Source: an uncultured Roseburia sp. (lineage in GTDB: Bacteria > Bacillota > Clostridia > Lachnospirales > Lachnospiraceae). Taken from it: a stretch of DNA of 64,000 nucleotides. The stretch covers positions 1 through 64,000 of the forward strand of contig CAJUNX010000011.1 in assembly GCA_910587865.1 (NCBI GenBank), in the 5' to 3' direction. Shown here in pieces: positions 55,431 to 64,000 of the stretch. The position numbers and the translations under genes are program-made. Below the pieces are notes generated by a model that had not been told where the DNA came from, did not search any database, and saw only the letters and a program-made list of their open reading frames with translations. Position 1 is the stretch's first letter; each line of letters starts with the position of its first letter.

Positions 55431-56910
55431 TTGGCACCTCCTGATATTTTCGAATCACAAAATACATCACGGTCCCGACCGATTCCTTGCTCGTCGCCCA
55501 GATCTTGCCCCCGTGATCCTCAATGATCTTTTTTACAATAGACAGACCGATTCCGCTCCCTCCCGTCGCCGAGCTGCGCGAAGCGTCCGCCCGGTAGAAC
55601 CGGTCAAAGATATACGGCAGGTCGCGCGCCGCGATCCCCTGCCCGTTGTCCTCGATCTCCACCTGGATAAAATCGCCGACATCCTTGATGCGGATGCAGA
55701 TACGCCCGTTCTGTTTTCCCATATATTTGACGGAATTGCCGGTGATATTGCTGATCACGCGGCGCAGCTGCTCCGGATCCGCGATAATCTGGATATCCTC
55801 GTCCGCATAATTATAATAAGAAAGCCCGATCCCTTTTGCCTCGAGGTCCAGCCCGATCTCCTCCACGCAGTCGTTAAAATAACCGGATACATTGAGCTTG
55901 GCAAAATTGTACGGAATCCGGTTCGTGTCGATCTTTGCGTACAGCGTCAGCTCATTGATCAGCGTATCCATCTCGTTGGCCTTATTGTAGATCGTGCGGA
56001 TATACCGGTCGCGTTTTTCCGGCGTATCGGCCACACCGTCCATCAGCCCCTCCGCATATCCCTTGACCGCCGTGATCGGGGTCTTTAAGTCATGTGCGAT
56101 ATTGCTGATCAGCGTCTTGTTCTCCCGCTCGCCGTACAGCTTTTCCTCCGCATTGTCCTTAAGGCGCTGGCGCATCTCCTCAAAATCACTGCAAAGCTCC
56201 CCGATCTCATCGCGGCTCTCCACCTCCACCGAAAAATCCAGATTACCGTCCCGGATATTCTGCACCGCGACCTGGAGCTTCCGGATCGGATTGATCAGGC
56301 TCATATAAATCCATACGATCAGCATACTGGCCGTCAGCACCAAAATCAGCAGAATGGAAATCATCGCGTCCACGACCAGATTACGGATCTCCGGCACCGT
56401 CTCCTCAAGCACTGAGACAATAAACGCGCTTCCCCTCTCCCCCTCCGGAAACAAAAAATCCACCTGCTTGATCAGCGCCTGTTTTTCCCCGTCGACATAG
56501 ATCCCGGTATTCGGACTGTCCTCGCGGCTTCTGTAGCCGGGCAGTTCCACCAGAAGCGTCGCATCGGCATTCCCGCCGACATACACAAGCGCCTCGTCTT
56601 TTCTGACCACCAGATAGGAATTCTTATCCGTCAGTACGGCATTGATCTCATCCAGATATGCCCTGTCGAGCAGTTTTTCCGGCTGGCTCTTCGCCGCCTC
56701 CGAGATACGCAGAAACGAGCTTTGGGTAAAACGGCTTAAAAGCTGCATGGAATTGGAAAAATAGCTGTAATCCTCACTCTCGAGTCCGTAGGTCAGCTCG
56801 ATCGCGCGCAGCTGGATCTTCTGAAACGCGAACAGAACGATCAGCGCCAGCAGAATCGGAATAAATATGATGATACAAAAGGAAATAACGATCTTATTCC
56901 TGAACTTCAT
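55423..56910 (-). CDS. sensor histidine kinase
   Basis: 495 residues from the ATG at 56910 (aaaggag upstream). TM1 about 9-30, an extracytoplasmic sensor region (31-175), TM2 about 180-204, HAMP, dimerisation helix with the phospho-His in LISNIAHDLKTPITAVKG, and a GHKL domain with N-box ISNITGNSVKY, GQGIAARDLPYIF and GGSGIGLSI. It pairs with the response regulator downstream. The stimulus is unknown. Confidence 0.93.
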   Translation of the reverse strand: MKFRNKIVISFCIIIFIPILLALIVLFAFQKIQLRAIELTYGLESEDYSYFSNSMQLLSRFTQSSFLRISEAAKSQPEKLLDRAYLDEINAVLTDKNSYLVVRKDEALVYVGGNADATLLVELPGYRSREDSPNTGIYVDGEKQALIKQVDFLFPEGERGSAFIVSVLEETVPEIRNLVVDAMISILLILVLTASMLIVWIYMSLINPIRKLQVAVQNIRDGNLDFSVEVESRDEIGELCSDFEEMRQRLKDNAEEKLYGERENKTLISNIAHDLKTPITAVKGYAEGLMDGVADTPEKRDRYIRTIYNKANEMDTLINELTLYAKIDTNRIPYNFAKLNVSGYFNDCVEEIGLDLEAKGIGLSYYNYADEDIQIIADPEQLRRVISNITGNSVKYMGKQNGRICIRIKDVGDFIQVEIEDNGQGIAARDLPYIFDRFYRADASRSSATGGSGIGLSIVKKIIEDHGGKIWATSKESVGTVMYFVIRKYQEVPNE

Positions 56911-57041
56911 GACAGTCTCCTTTCCGCTGCGCCATATGCAGACAGCTGCGGCTGCCGTTTTGCAACGGCATCCCAAGCCACATTATAGCACGAACCGAAA
57001 AGAATCCCATTCATTTTGTGTAAAATAATCTGAAATTTTTA

Positions 57042-57097
57042 TAAAAAAAGGACTGCTGCAAAACCTGGCAATGTATACACCATTTTGCAACAGCCCT
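57042..57097 (-). terminator. terminator of metK
   Basis: On the minus strand arms agggctgttgcaaaa/ttttgcagcagtcct (two mismatches), 19-base loop, then seven Ts and AT. It lies about 40 bases after the metK stop and before the histidine kinase. Confidence 0.85.
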
Positions 57098-57134
57098 TTC
57101 CGGCATGATCACATCCGTCCGTGTCCGGTCCGGA

Positions 57135-58316
57135 CTACAGATATTTTTTCAGGATCTCCGTCTTATCGGTCGCCTCCCACGGCAGATCAAGATCCGTGCG
57201 GCCAAAGTGGCCGTATGCGGCCGTCCCGCGGTAAATCGGTCTTCTCAGATCCAGCATGCGGATGATCCCCGCCGGGCGAAGGTCAAAATTCTCACGGACG
57301 ATGGCAACGAGCTTCTCGTCCGAAAGCTTTCCGGTTCCGAAGGTATCCACCATCACGGATGTCGGCTGTGCGACACCGATCGCGTAGGAAAGCTGGATCT
57401 CGCACTTGTCCGCCAGCCCCGCAGCCACGATGTTCTTCGCTACATAGCGCGCCGCATACGCAGCGGAGCGGTCTACCTTCGTGCAGTCTTTTCCGGAAAA
57501 TGCGCCGCCGCCGTGACGCGCATAGCCACCGTATGTATCCACGATAATCTTGCGTCCGGTCAGACCCGCATCGCCGTGCGGTCCGCCGATCACAAAACGT
57601 CCGGTCGGATTGATGAAGAACTTCGTCTGATCGTCGATCATCTCCTTCGGGATAATCGGGTCAAAGACATATTTTCTGATATCCGCATGAATCTGCTCCT
57701 GCGTGACATCCTCGTCGTGCTGCGTGGAGAGCACGACTGCCTCTAAGCGCACCGGTGCGCCGTTTTCGTCATATTCCACCGACACCTGCGTCTTTCCGTC
57801 CGGTCTTAAGTAGGTAAGCGTGCCGTCCTTGCGCACCTTCGTCAGCTGCAGAGCCAGTCTGTGCGCCAGCGAGATCGGGTAAGGCATCAGCTCCGGCGTC
57901 TCATTCGTCGCGTATCCGAACATCATACCCTGATCGCCTGCGCCGGTATCCAGCTCATCCGTAATCACGCCCTCTTTTGCTTCAAGCGCCTTATCGACCC
58001 CCATCGCGATATCCGGTGACTGCTGATCAAGCGCCACCATCACCGCGCAGGTATGTCCGTCAAACCCTGTCTTCGCGTCATCGTATCCGATTTCGTTGAC
58101 CGTTTTGCGCACAAGATCCGGGACATCGAGCTTTGCCTTTGTCGTAATCTCACCCGTCACCAGCACAAAGCCGGTGCAGCTCGCCGTCTCACATGCCACG
58201 CGGCTCATCGGATCCTGCTCCATGCAGGCATCTAAGATCGCATCCGAAATCGCGTCGCAGACTTTGTCGGGATGTCCTTCCGTCACTGATTCTGAAGTAA
58301 ACAGTCTCTTTTCCAT
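57135..58316 (-). CDS. metK: S-adenosylmethionine synthetase
   Basis: 393 residues from the ATG at 58316 (aaaaggag upstream); the longer frame into the leader is not coding. Motifs: [26 protein letters not shown], the phosphate loop [16 protein letters not shown] and the C-terminal [15 protein letters not shown]. Makes the methyl donor SAM from methionine and ATP. The leader carries an S-box SAM aptamer and a terminator, so the gene should be shut when SAM is plentiful. Confidence 0.97.
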   Translation of the reverse strand: MEKRLFTSESVTEGHPDKVCDAISDAILDACMEQDPMSRVACETASCTGFVLVTGEITTKAKLDVPDLVRKTVNEIGYDDAKTGFDGHTCAVMVALDQQSPDIAMGVDKALEAKEGVITDELDTGAGDQGMMFGYATNETPELMPYPISLAHRLALQLTKVRKDGTLTYLRPDGKTQVSVEYDENGAPVRLEAVVLSTQHDEDVTQEQIHADIRKYVFDPIIPKEMIDDQTKFFINPTGRFVIGGPHGDAGLTGRKIIVDTYGGYARHGGGAFSGKDCTKVDRSAAYAARYVAKNIVAAGLADKCEIQLSYAIGVAQPTSVMVDTFGTGKLSDEKLVAIVRENFDLRPAGIIRMLDLRRPIYRGTAAYGHFGRTDLDLPWEATDKTEILKKYL

Positions 58317-58352
58317 GTCGTTTTTCTCCTTTTTTCTGTTTGTTCTTCGCGC

Positions 58353-58435
58353 AAAAGCCCACCCTGTCCGCACAGCTGTGTGCATACGCCGCCGGAAACC
58401 GGCGTCGTCCGTCCGCCTGCCGGAACCGGGCTTTT
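58353..58435 (-). other. branched RNA domain in the metK leader, downstream of the riboswitch terminator
   Basis: On the minus strand aaaagccc (58435-58428) pairs with gggctttt (58360-58353). The enclosed 67 bases can form acgcc/ggcgt and gcaca/tgtgc stem-loops, giving a multibranched junction about 30 bases before the metK ribosome binding site. It is additional to the S-box aptamer and terminator and matches no element I can name. Confidence 0.5.
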
Positions 58436-58437
58436 CC

Positions 58438-58465
58438 AAAAAAAATTCCGCTTGCGAACAAGCGG
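58438..58465 (-). terminator. S-box riboswitch terminator of metK
   Basis: On the minus strand ccgcttg/caagcgg with a 4-base ttcg loop, then AATTTTTTTT. It follows the aptamer by about 22 bases. Confidence 0.85.
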
Positions 58466-58487
58466 ACAGATATAGATAATCAAATCC

Positions 58488-58587
58488 TCTTATTGTTCGA
58501 ACATTTTGCTCGCTCAGGCTGGCACCTTCCGTGGAGGGGTTGCCGTGACTTCACAGATCCTTTGTATCTCCATCACTCTGAATAAGA
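58488..58587 (-). promoter_or_regulatory. SAM riboswitch (S-box, SAM-I) upstream of metK
   Basis: On the minus strand the closing stem is tcttatt/aataaga (P1). Inside are cagag.g.tggag (P2 kink-turn), gtgaa....cggcaacc (P2/P3 with the conserved GGCAACC), aaggtgcc and gagcgag (P3/P4). These are the conserved S-box landmarks in the right order and spacing. SAM binding should favour P1 and the downstream terminator, lowering metK expression. Confidence 0.9.
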
Positions 58588-58626
58588 AAATTATCACAAT
58601 ATTGAATTTTCAAATCTACGCCATTT

Positions 58627-58655
58627 AACATACACCCTGCGTCATAAATTGTCAA
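58627..58655 (-). promoter_or_regulatory. promoter of the metK leader
   Basis: On the minus strand TTGACA (58650-58655) and TATGTT (58627-58632), 17-base spacer, about 40 bases before the aptamer. Confidence 0.75.
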
Positions 58656-58677
58656 GAGGAAAACGCTGCCACAAACC

Positions 58678-58716
58678 CAAAAATTCCGTGCCGCACATTT
58701 TGTGCACACACGGAAT
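58678..58716 (-). terminator. terminator of murA
   Basis: On the minus strand attccgtg/cacggaat arms with an 18-base loop, followed by five Ts; about 35 bases after the murA stop. Confidence 0.8.
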
Positions 58717-58749
58717 CTTCATATCCCTCTTTTTGTGTCTTATTTTACC

Positions 58750-60042
58750 TCATGAAACCTTCAGTGAAAACTTCTGTATCTCTTTTTCGGTGCTCACCTT
58801 CTCAATCATCGCGCCAAGCGACGAGAGCTTCTTTTCAAACTCCTCATAACCGCGCTCAATATAATAAATGTCGTCCACAACAGAAATCCCTTCCGCCGCG
58901 AGCGCAGCGATCACAAGCGCGGCTCCCGCACGCAGGTCAAGCGCACTGAGTCTCGCACCGGTCAGCTGATCCACCCCGGTGATAATCGCGATATTTCCTT
59001 CCACCTTGATGCTCGCTCCCATGCGGGTCAGCTCGTCGACATATTTGAAACGATTCTCAAAAATGCTTTCGGTCACCGTGCTGGTCCCTTCGGAAATGCC
59101 GAGCACAACCGCCATCTGCGGCTGCATGTCGGTCGGGAAACCCGGATACGGCAGCGTTGTGACCTGTGTGTGATGCAGACGCTTCGACGCCACCACACGC
59201 ACCGCGTCGTCAAATTCCTCCACCTCACAGCCAACCTCAAGCAGCTTTGCGGTTGTCGCCTCCAGATGCTTCGGGATGACATTGCGGACCGTGACGTCGC
59301 CTTTTGTCGCAGCCGCGGCAAGCATAAAGGTGCCTGCCTCGATCTGATCCGGAATAATGGAGTACTCGGTCCTGTGAAGCCGCTCCACTCCCACAATACG
59401 GATCACGTCCGTACCCGCTCCGCGGATATTCGCGCCCATGCTGTTTAAAAAGTTCGCGACGTCTACGACATGCGGTTCCCTGGCCGCGTTCTCGATGATC
59501 GTCTTGCCCTCCGCCATCGCGGCTGCCATCATGATATTGATGGATGCCCCGACGGAAGATTTGTCGAGATAAATATGCGTCCCGCGGAGACGCTCCGCCG
59601 ACGCTCTCACCAGACCGTACCGGATATCGACCGTGGCCCCGAGCGCCCGGAAGCCCTTGATGTGCAGATCGATCGGCCTGCTCCCGATATCGCATCCGCC
59701 CGGAAGCGCCACCTCCGCGCGTTTGTATTTGCCGAGCAGCGCTCCGATCAGATAATAAGACGCACGGATTTTCCGGATATATTCATTGTCAACATTCATA
59801 TCGCGGATAAAGGATCCGTTGATCTTAACGGTATGCGCATCCGGCCGTTCCACCATCGCGCCGATCTCCTGTATCGCGTTGAGCAGCACATTGACATCTC
59901 TGACATTTGGTACATTCTCTATTGTTATGGTCTCATCCGCCATGACGGCGGCGGAAAGAATCGCTAACGCAGCGTTTTTTGCACCGCCGATCTCCACCTC
60001 ACCCACCAGTGGATTGCCGCCCTTAATCACATATTGTTCCAT
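58750..60042 (-). CDS. murA: UDP-N-acetylglucosamine 1-carboxyvinyltransferase
   Basis: First committed step of peptidoglycan synthesis: enolpyruvyl transfer from PEP to UDP-GlcNAc; the target of fosfomycin. 430 residues. The N-terminal [19 protein letters not shown] is followed by the active-site Cys in [15 protein letters not shown] (about 115), then [15 protein letters not shown]. The catalytic Cys is present, so the fosfomycin-sensitive form is predicted. It has its own strong promoter and terminator. Confidence 0.97.
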   Translation of the reverse strand: MEQYVIKGGNPLVGEVEIGGAKNAALAILSAAVMADETITIENVPNVRDVNVLLNAIQEIGAMVERPDAHTVKINGSFIRDMNVDNEYIRKIRASYYLIGALLGKYKRAEVALPGGCDIGSRPIDLHIKGFRALGATVDIRYGLVRASAERLRGTHIYLDKSSVGASINIMMAAAMAEGKTIIENAAREPHVVDVANFLNSMGANIRGAGTDVIRIVGVERLHRTEYSIIPDQIEAGTFMLAAAATKGDVTVRNVIPKHLEATTAKLLEVGCEVEEFDDAVRVVASKRLHHTQVTTLPYPGFPTDMQPQMAVVLGISEGTSTVTESIFENRFKYVDELTRMGASIKVEGNIAIITGVDQLTGARLSALDLRAGAALVIAALAAEGISVVDDIYYIERGYEEFEKKLSSLGAMIEKVSTEKEIQKFSLKVS

Positions 60043-60079
60043 ATTACACCTCGATGATTACTTTCCTAACAAACACGTA

Positions 60080-60109
60080 ATTATAGTAGCCATTATGTGT
60101 TTTTGTCAA
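60080..60109 (-). promoter_or_regulatory. promoter of murA
   Basis: On the minus strand TTGACA (60104-60109) and TATAAT (60080-60085) with an 18-base spacer, about 38 bases before the start. Confidence 0.8.
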
Positions 60110-60217
60110 GCCCAAATGATTCCTGACCGCTTTTCTCCGTATCCTGCTGCACCGTCGGATGACGGCATCTTTAGCATATCATATTTTCTCCTTCTTTGCA
60201 AATCAGGAACCGCACCG

Positions 60218-61765
60218 CTAATTTCCGATATAATCCAGCGGATTGACTGCAGCGCCGTTAATGTAGATCTCAAAGTGTACATGAGGACCGGTCGAACGCC
60301 CCGTATTGCCGCTCAGTGCGATCGGATCTCCCTGATTCACATGCTGGCCGACCTGCACGAGCAGCTTGCTGTTGTGCGCGTACCGCGTCATTCTTCCGTC
60401 CGGATGGCTGATCACGACATTATTGCCATAGCCCCCGCTGTAGGAAGCCTGTATGACGGTTCCCGCACTTGAAGCCCGGACCGTCGTGCCCACCGGGCAG
60501 GCCCAGTCGACTCCCTTGTGCATACGTCCCCAGCGTCTCCCGAAACCGGATGTATACCGTCCGCCTGAGATCGGTCTGATATACGTCGGCGGAATCACGG
60601 TTCCCCGCTCGATCACCGCAGCCTGCGATTCCACCAGAATGTTCTGATGCAGCAGCTCGCGGCTCGTCTCCATACCGTTCTCATAGACCACGATGTCGTT
60701 TCTCTCCCGCCGGCCCGTCGTTCCTTCCTGATGGATCACCTCTTTTGTCGTGTACCAGGAATCATTTTCAATGATCTGCGGATCCGCCGTATACTCTTCC
60801 TCATACACCTCGCCCACCGTCATCCGGATTCTTAAGTCCGGCTCCGGAACGGCTATAATCAGCTCCTGTCCGTCCCGGATCATCTGATCCGGCCCTGACA
60901 TCCCGTTGAGCGCCACAATGGATGACACCGTCGTATCATGATCCATCGCAATCACCGACAGACAGTCGCCAGGCTCTACTACATATATTTTATTCGACTC
61001 TTTCTCTTTTGTTACTTCTTCCACCTGTACATCGATATCGGCAATCTGACCGGGTTCCACATAATTTTCAAAGATCTCCACCGTCTCGATAAATTCCATA
61101 TCGAGCACACCGGTCTGATAAGCGCCCGGGTCGGCCGCGTCATACGCGATCGCACAGGACAGCTGTGCGTTTGCTCCCGCGCTCAGCCGATCTGCCGGCG
61201 GCTCCCCGGAAAGCACCGGTTCTCCCTGCGCCGTCATCTCTGTTAAATCGGCATTTAATATTCCGCTGATATGTGACTCCTCGGCAAACAACCGCGCCTC
61301 GTACTGTCCCGTCTCATCCGCTCCCGCCTTTACACGATTCAAAAACGTCAGCACATCCTCAAGCGTCCGGAAGTTTGCCCGGAATTCCTCAATCGCCACC
61401 GTGTACACACGCTCCGTTTCCGAATCGGCCGCTTCTACTATAATTCCCCTTATCGCCCCTTTTAATTCATCCTCTGTCATCAGTTTCTGAAAAGGTCTGC
61501 GAACCTCCTCGTATTCCCACCGGATATCCGCGGACAGCCGTTCCCCGCTCTCCGCGGACAGCTCCCTGCGCACCTGCTGGCAGAGCCGCTTTACATCCGT
61601 CTCCACGGACGCGCAGCCGATAAAGCTCCCGTTCACATATACTCCGTGATACACCTGCCCGATTCCCATTTTCTCCGACATGCCAAACAGCAGTGCCGCC
61701 ACTCCTGCCACTGCCACAAGCACCGCCTGTGCCGCAGCCTTTTTCGTAAACCGTACGTTTTTCAT
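60218..61765 (-). CDS. LysM/G5/M23 cell-wall peptidase
   Basis: 515 residues. An N-terminal membrane anchor (about 10-28) is followed by an extracytoplasmic region, a LysM domain (YVVEPGDCLSVIAMDHDTTVS, about 265-310), a G5-like domain (about 315-385) and a C-terminal M23 peptidase with zinc ligands in MHKGVDW (H and D), HVHFE and a preceding TSGFGRRWG. Likely a peptidoglycan endopeptidase working outside the cell; it may be sporulation- or growth-related. It lies 75 bases after aroK and 175 before murA. Confidence 0.9.
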   Translation of the reverse strand: MKNVRFTKKAAAQAVLVAVAGVAALLFGMSEKMGIGQVYHGVYVNGSFIGCASVETDVKRLCQQVRRELSAESGERLSADIRWEYEEVRRPFQKLMTEDELKGAIRGIIVEAADSETERVYTVAIEEFRANFRTLEDVLTFLNRVKAGADETGQYEARLFAEESHISGILNADLTEMTAQGEPVLSGEPPADRLSAGANAQLSCAIAYDAADPGAYQTGVLDMEFIETVEIFENYVEPGQIADIDVQVEEVTKEKESNKIYVVEPGDCLSVIAMDHDTTVSSIVALNGMSGPDQMIRDGQELIIAVPEPDLRIRMTVGEVYEEEYTADPQIIENDSWYTTKEVIHQEGTTGRRERNDIVVYENGMETSRELLHQNILVESQAAVIERGTVIPPTYIRPISGGRYTSGFGRRWGRMHKGVDWACPVGTTVRASSAGTVIQASYSGGYGNNVVISHPDGRMTRYAHNSKLLVQVGQHVNQGDPIALSGNTGRSTGPHVHFEIYINGAAVNPLDYIGN

Positions 61766-61839
61766 CGCTCTTATATCCTCTGTGTCATCCGCGCCAGAAC
61801 ATCCTTGTCCCGGCGCGTTCTCTTCCTTTGCCCAAACGA

Positions 61840-62355
61840 TTATTCTTTTCCGCCGGGAAAGACGGCTGCCGCAATCTGCTCTGCCGTCTGCTCAATCGTA
61901 AGCCCGTATTCCCTGATCGTGACATCCGCATATTTCTCGTACAGAGGAATCCTCTCCCCGTAAAGGTCAGACAGTGTCTGCCCCTGCCGCAGCACCACTC
62001 CCCTGCCGCGGATATCGGACAGCCGCTTTCTGAGTTCTTCAAACGGAAGGCTTAGGTACACGATCGTGCCGGATGTCCGGTAATGCTCCATGGCCTCCCT
62101 GCCGTACACCACACTGCCCCCGGTTGCGATCACTGCATGCGTCGCCTCAATCCCGCTGTTGACACGGTTCTCCACCTCAAGGAATCCGTCCGTTCCCCGC
62201 TCTTTCATAATCTCGTGCAGCAGCTTTCCCTCCTGCCGCTGGATCAGAAGATCCGCGTCGATAAACTGATATCCCAGACGCTTCGCGAGGATCACCCCCG
62301 CCGTGCTCTTGCCCACGCCCGGCATCCCGATTAATATGATATTCTCCTGTTTCAT
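61840..62355 (-). CDS. aroK: shikimate kinase
   Basis: Phosphorylates shikimate in aromatic amino-acid synthesis. 171 residues from the ATG at 62355, which begins MKQENIILIGMPGVGKS. Walker A GMPGVGKS is at about 10-17, then DADLLIQ, ENRVNSG (in place of the usual E.E...), ATGGSVVYG (shikimate-binding GG) and a lid with RPRGRG replaced by DIRGRGVVLR. Normal length. No other aro gene is near. Confidence 0.92.
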   Translation of the reverse strand: MKQENIILIGMPGVGKSTAGVILAKRLGYQFIDADLLIQRQEGKLLHEIMKERGTDGFLEVENRVNSGIEATHAVIATGGSVVYGREAMEHYRTSGTIVYLSLPFEELRKRLSDIRGRGVVLRQGQTLSDLYGERIPLYEKYADVTIREYGLTIEQTAEQIAAAVFPGGKE

Positions 62356-62380
62356 GTCAGCACTCCCGCATCTCTCCAAA

Positions 62381-62421
62381 GGGGCTGCCGCAAAATACGG
62401 CCTGTATTCTGCGGCAGCCCC
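62381..62421 (-). terminator. terminator between the PrsA-like gene and aroK
   Basis: A 12-bp perfect stem ggggctgccgca/tgcggcagcccc with a 17-base loop; on the minus strand it is followed by only TTTGG, so it is a moderate terminator. Confidence 0.6.
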
Positions 62422-62480
62422 CTCAAGCCGCCTCCCCGCACATGCCTGCCGGATGTGCAGAGGCCGGCGCACTTCATCCT

Positions 62481-63533
62481 CTACTGTTCGGTCGCCCCGA
62501 TTTCTTCTGTTCCCACCGTCTCCTTCGGGATCGTGGTAAACAGATTCCGGAAGCTTACTTTATCCCACACGCCTTTTTTTACCTTCCAGGTGTGCTCCGC
62601 CTTCCATCCGTCGAGCACTTCGTCATAATACGCGTTCTCGCGCTCGGTGATCAGATTCTGTCTCGTCTGCTCCGTCGCGGTCTCATCCGTCTTTGCGTCC
62701 ACGCAAACCACATAGTAGCTGCCTTCCGTGTCAATGACGTCTGAAACTGCTCCCTCATCCGCTGCGAGCAGCTCCGGCAGCACTGTCTCATCGACATATT
62801 CGTCCCCTTCCCGGAAGGTACCGTTGTACACCGTGTATCCGTATTCCTCCGCCGGCCCCGCAAGGCCGTCTTTCTTCGCCTTTGCCGCGTACTCCTCCAC
62901 CGTCGCAAGCAGCTCTGGCAGATCTTCCTCCGTGTATTCCACGGCGCTTCCCGTCTCGTCCGTATAGCTTAGCTTTGAGACGCGCACATAACTGTAGGAT
63001 CCGGTACGGGCCTCCTCGTCGCTCACCTGAATGTCCGCATTCGCGATGATCGCCTCATGCATCCGTCTCTGGATCGTCATCAGCGTCAGGTATTCCTCCA
63101 CCGTCGCCTGGTCCGCTCCGATCGCCTCAAGCGCCTCCGCGGTATTGTCCGACACAAATCCCGCCGCCGCGTCCGCGATCGCCGTCTTCTGCTCTTCGGC
63201 AAGCTCCACGCCGTACTCCGCCGCGTGAGCGTTCAGCACATACATGTCATAGAGGGACTCCATCACGCTCTCCTTGGTGTCCTCCTCCATCGTGCTGCCG
63301 CTCCCGTAGAGATCCGAGGACCACACGTCCTCTCCAAAGCCGTATGCCTGATAGAAATCGTCTGCATTCGCCTGCTCTAAGCGCGCGGCAAAATTCGCCA
63401 CCCCCAGCGGTACCTTCGTCCCGTCGAGCGTCGCCACTGTCGCATTTTTATCGATACTGCCGCATCCCGCCAAAAGAGACGCCGCTGTCATTCCGATTAC
63501 ACATACCGTGAAACATCTTCCTGCTCTCATCAT
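62481..63533 (-). CDS. PrsA/SurA-like lipoprotein foldase
   Basis: 350 residues from the ATG at 63533 (an adjacent ATG at 63530 is equally likely; ggagga precedes). The lipoprotein signal ends in LLAGCGS (Cys about 24). An N-terminal helical region with SurA-like features (about 40-180) and a parvulin-like C-terminal part (ELLAADEGAVSDVIDTEGSYYVVCV) suggest an extracytoplasmic peptidyl-prolyl isomerase/chaperone. Some catalytic-core residues of parvulins are not obvious, so chaperone activity is likelier than full isomerase activity. It follows mfd with its own promoter. Confidence 0.82.
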   Translation of the reverse strand: MMRAGRCFTVCVIGMTAASLLAGCGSIDKNATVATLDGTKVPLGVANFAARLEQANADDFYQAYGFGEDVWSSDLYGSGSTMEEDTKESVMESLYDMYVLNAHAAEYGVELAEEQKTAIADAAAGFVSDNTAEALEAIGADQATVEEYLTLMTIQRRMHEAIIANADIQVSDEEARTGSYSYVRVSKLSYTDETGSAVEYTEEDLPELLATVEEYAAKAKKDGLAGPAEEYGYTVYNGTFREGDEYVDETVLPELLAADEGAVSDVIDTEGSYYVVCVDAKTDETATEQTRQNLITERENAYYDEVLDGWKAEHTWKVKKGVWDKVSFRNLFTTIPKETVGTEEIGATEQ

Positions 63534-63561
63534 CGTCCTCCATTCGTACAATCACCTGCTT

Positions 63562-63590
63562 ATTATAGTGCTTTTTTCCGCATGCCGCAA
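63562..63590 (-). promoter_or_regulatory. promoter of the PrsA-like gene
   Basis: On the minus strand TTGCGG (63585-63590) and TATAAT (63562-63567) with a 17-base spacer. Confidence 0.75.
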
Positions 63591-63613
63591 TAGCTTTCCA
63601 TCTTTTTTCACAA

Positions 63614-64000
63614 TCACGGCTCTGTTTCCTTTGGCAGAAGCGCGTCAGCAGCAGTCAGGAACTCCTCCAGAAGCTCCCTGATATCCCGCCCCCTGTCCCT
63701 GGAATTCTGGCGGAAAAACCAGGTAAAATACGGCGCTTTTGCATCCGCCGTAAACTTCACGCCCGTGCCGAGGGATGCCACAAACCCGGGGATCGCCGCC
63801 ACATTGATGCGCGCCTTCTCATACAGCGTGAATCTGATCGTATCGCCCCTGCCGGCCACCTCCGTGATATACAGCCGGTGCGCCATAGACTTGATCCTGG
63901 CAATCCAGAGCAGGTTCTCCACGGATTTCGGCGGATCCCCGAACCGGTCGATCAGCTCCTCGGTCATCTCCTCCGCCTCCTCCGCGGTCTCAATCCCGGC
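63614..64000 (-). CDS. mfd: transcription-repair coupling factor, C-terminal end (partial)
   Basis: The last 128 codons of mfd; the gene runs off the right edge of the window. It shows the TRCF C-terminal domain (ELIDRFGDPPKSVENLL, then a mixed alpha/beta region), ending KETEP and TGA at 63614-63616. Mfd removes stalled RNA polymerase and recruits UvrA; uvrC is at 11796-13712. Mfd next to a PrsA-like gene is a common Firmicute order. Confidence 0.92.
   Translation of the reverse strand, partial: AGIETAEEAEEMTEELIDRFGDPPKSVENLLWIARIKSMAHRLYITEVAGRGDTIRFTLYEKARINVAAIPGFVASLGTGVKFTADAKAPYFTWFFRQNSRDRGRDIRELLEEFLTAADALLPKETEP

Noticed and set aside
58317..58439. N-terminal extension of MetK
   Set aside because: It is leader RNA structure, not protein: the family start [10 protein letters not shown] is at 58316 with its own ribosome binding site.

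Overview
The window looks like a chromosomal stretch from a spore-forming clostridial Firmicute, most likely Lachnospiraceae. The evidence is the sporulation genes (spoIIE, yabP, yabQ, a cotS-like gene), the Gram-positive catabolite-control cluster (hprK, rapZ, whiA, an HPr/Crh-like gene), an S-box (SAM) leader in front of metK, a GlpP-type attenuator, glutamine synthetase III, and small families typical of this group (DUF4250, DUF6472-like, DUF6106-like). No tRNA gene here encodes its CCA end, and a CCA-adding enzyme is present. Family names are recognised from motifs and gene order; no database search was run.

Layout. 1-1230 is decayed, more AT-rich DNA: a group I intron-like core, the last 57 codons of a tyrosine recombinase, and a roughly 33-codon remnant of a PII (GlnB) gene. 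1549-5937 (minus) carries glnN, fba and a diacylglycerol-kinase-like gene. 6025-15703 (minus) is a long housekeeping run: crh-like, whiA, rapZ, murB, an M18 aminopeptidase, hprK, uvrC and ftsH. pyrG is divergent at 16061. 17782-20435 has small conserved genes, a YgjP-like metallopeptidase and a WYL regulator. 20530-24820 (plus) is a glycerol-3-phosphate oxidation operon behind a terminator/antiterminator leader; its last gene is glpP. 25234-33292 holds murI, a zinc-ribbon/HTH protein, tRNA-Phe and tRNA-Gly, a P2-type ATPase and a chemoreceptor. 33390-38517 (minus) is a probable glycoside-use locus: GH30, TM2 protein, GPH transporter and AraC regulator, with tRNA-Tyr inside.

38780-46704 (minus) is the classical ftsH-hpt-tilS-spoIIE / divIC-yabQ-yabP-rqcP-hup region. 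It is followed by a phosphohexomutase, a PEGA lipoprotein, a CotS-like kinase, cca, proS, a pseudouridine synthase, a two-component system, metK with its riboswitch, murA, a LysM/G5/M23 peptidase, aroK, a PrsA-like lipoprotein and the 3' end of mfd, which runs off the right edge.

How it fits together. HprK and the Crh-like protein would carry carbon signals. RapZ, WhiA, MurB, MurI, MurA and the M23 enzyme concern envelope and division. The glp operon burns glycerol-3-phosphate under its own antiterminator. The most unusual items are the PII relic beside glnN, the active-site substitution in the Crh-like protein, a 35-bp tandem duplication of the 3' end of whiA, a two-copy dispersed intergenic repeat, and several structured leader RNAs without an obvious known class (after tRNA-Tyr, before metK, and around 24.9 kb).
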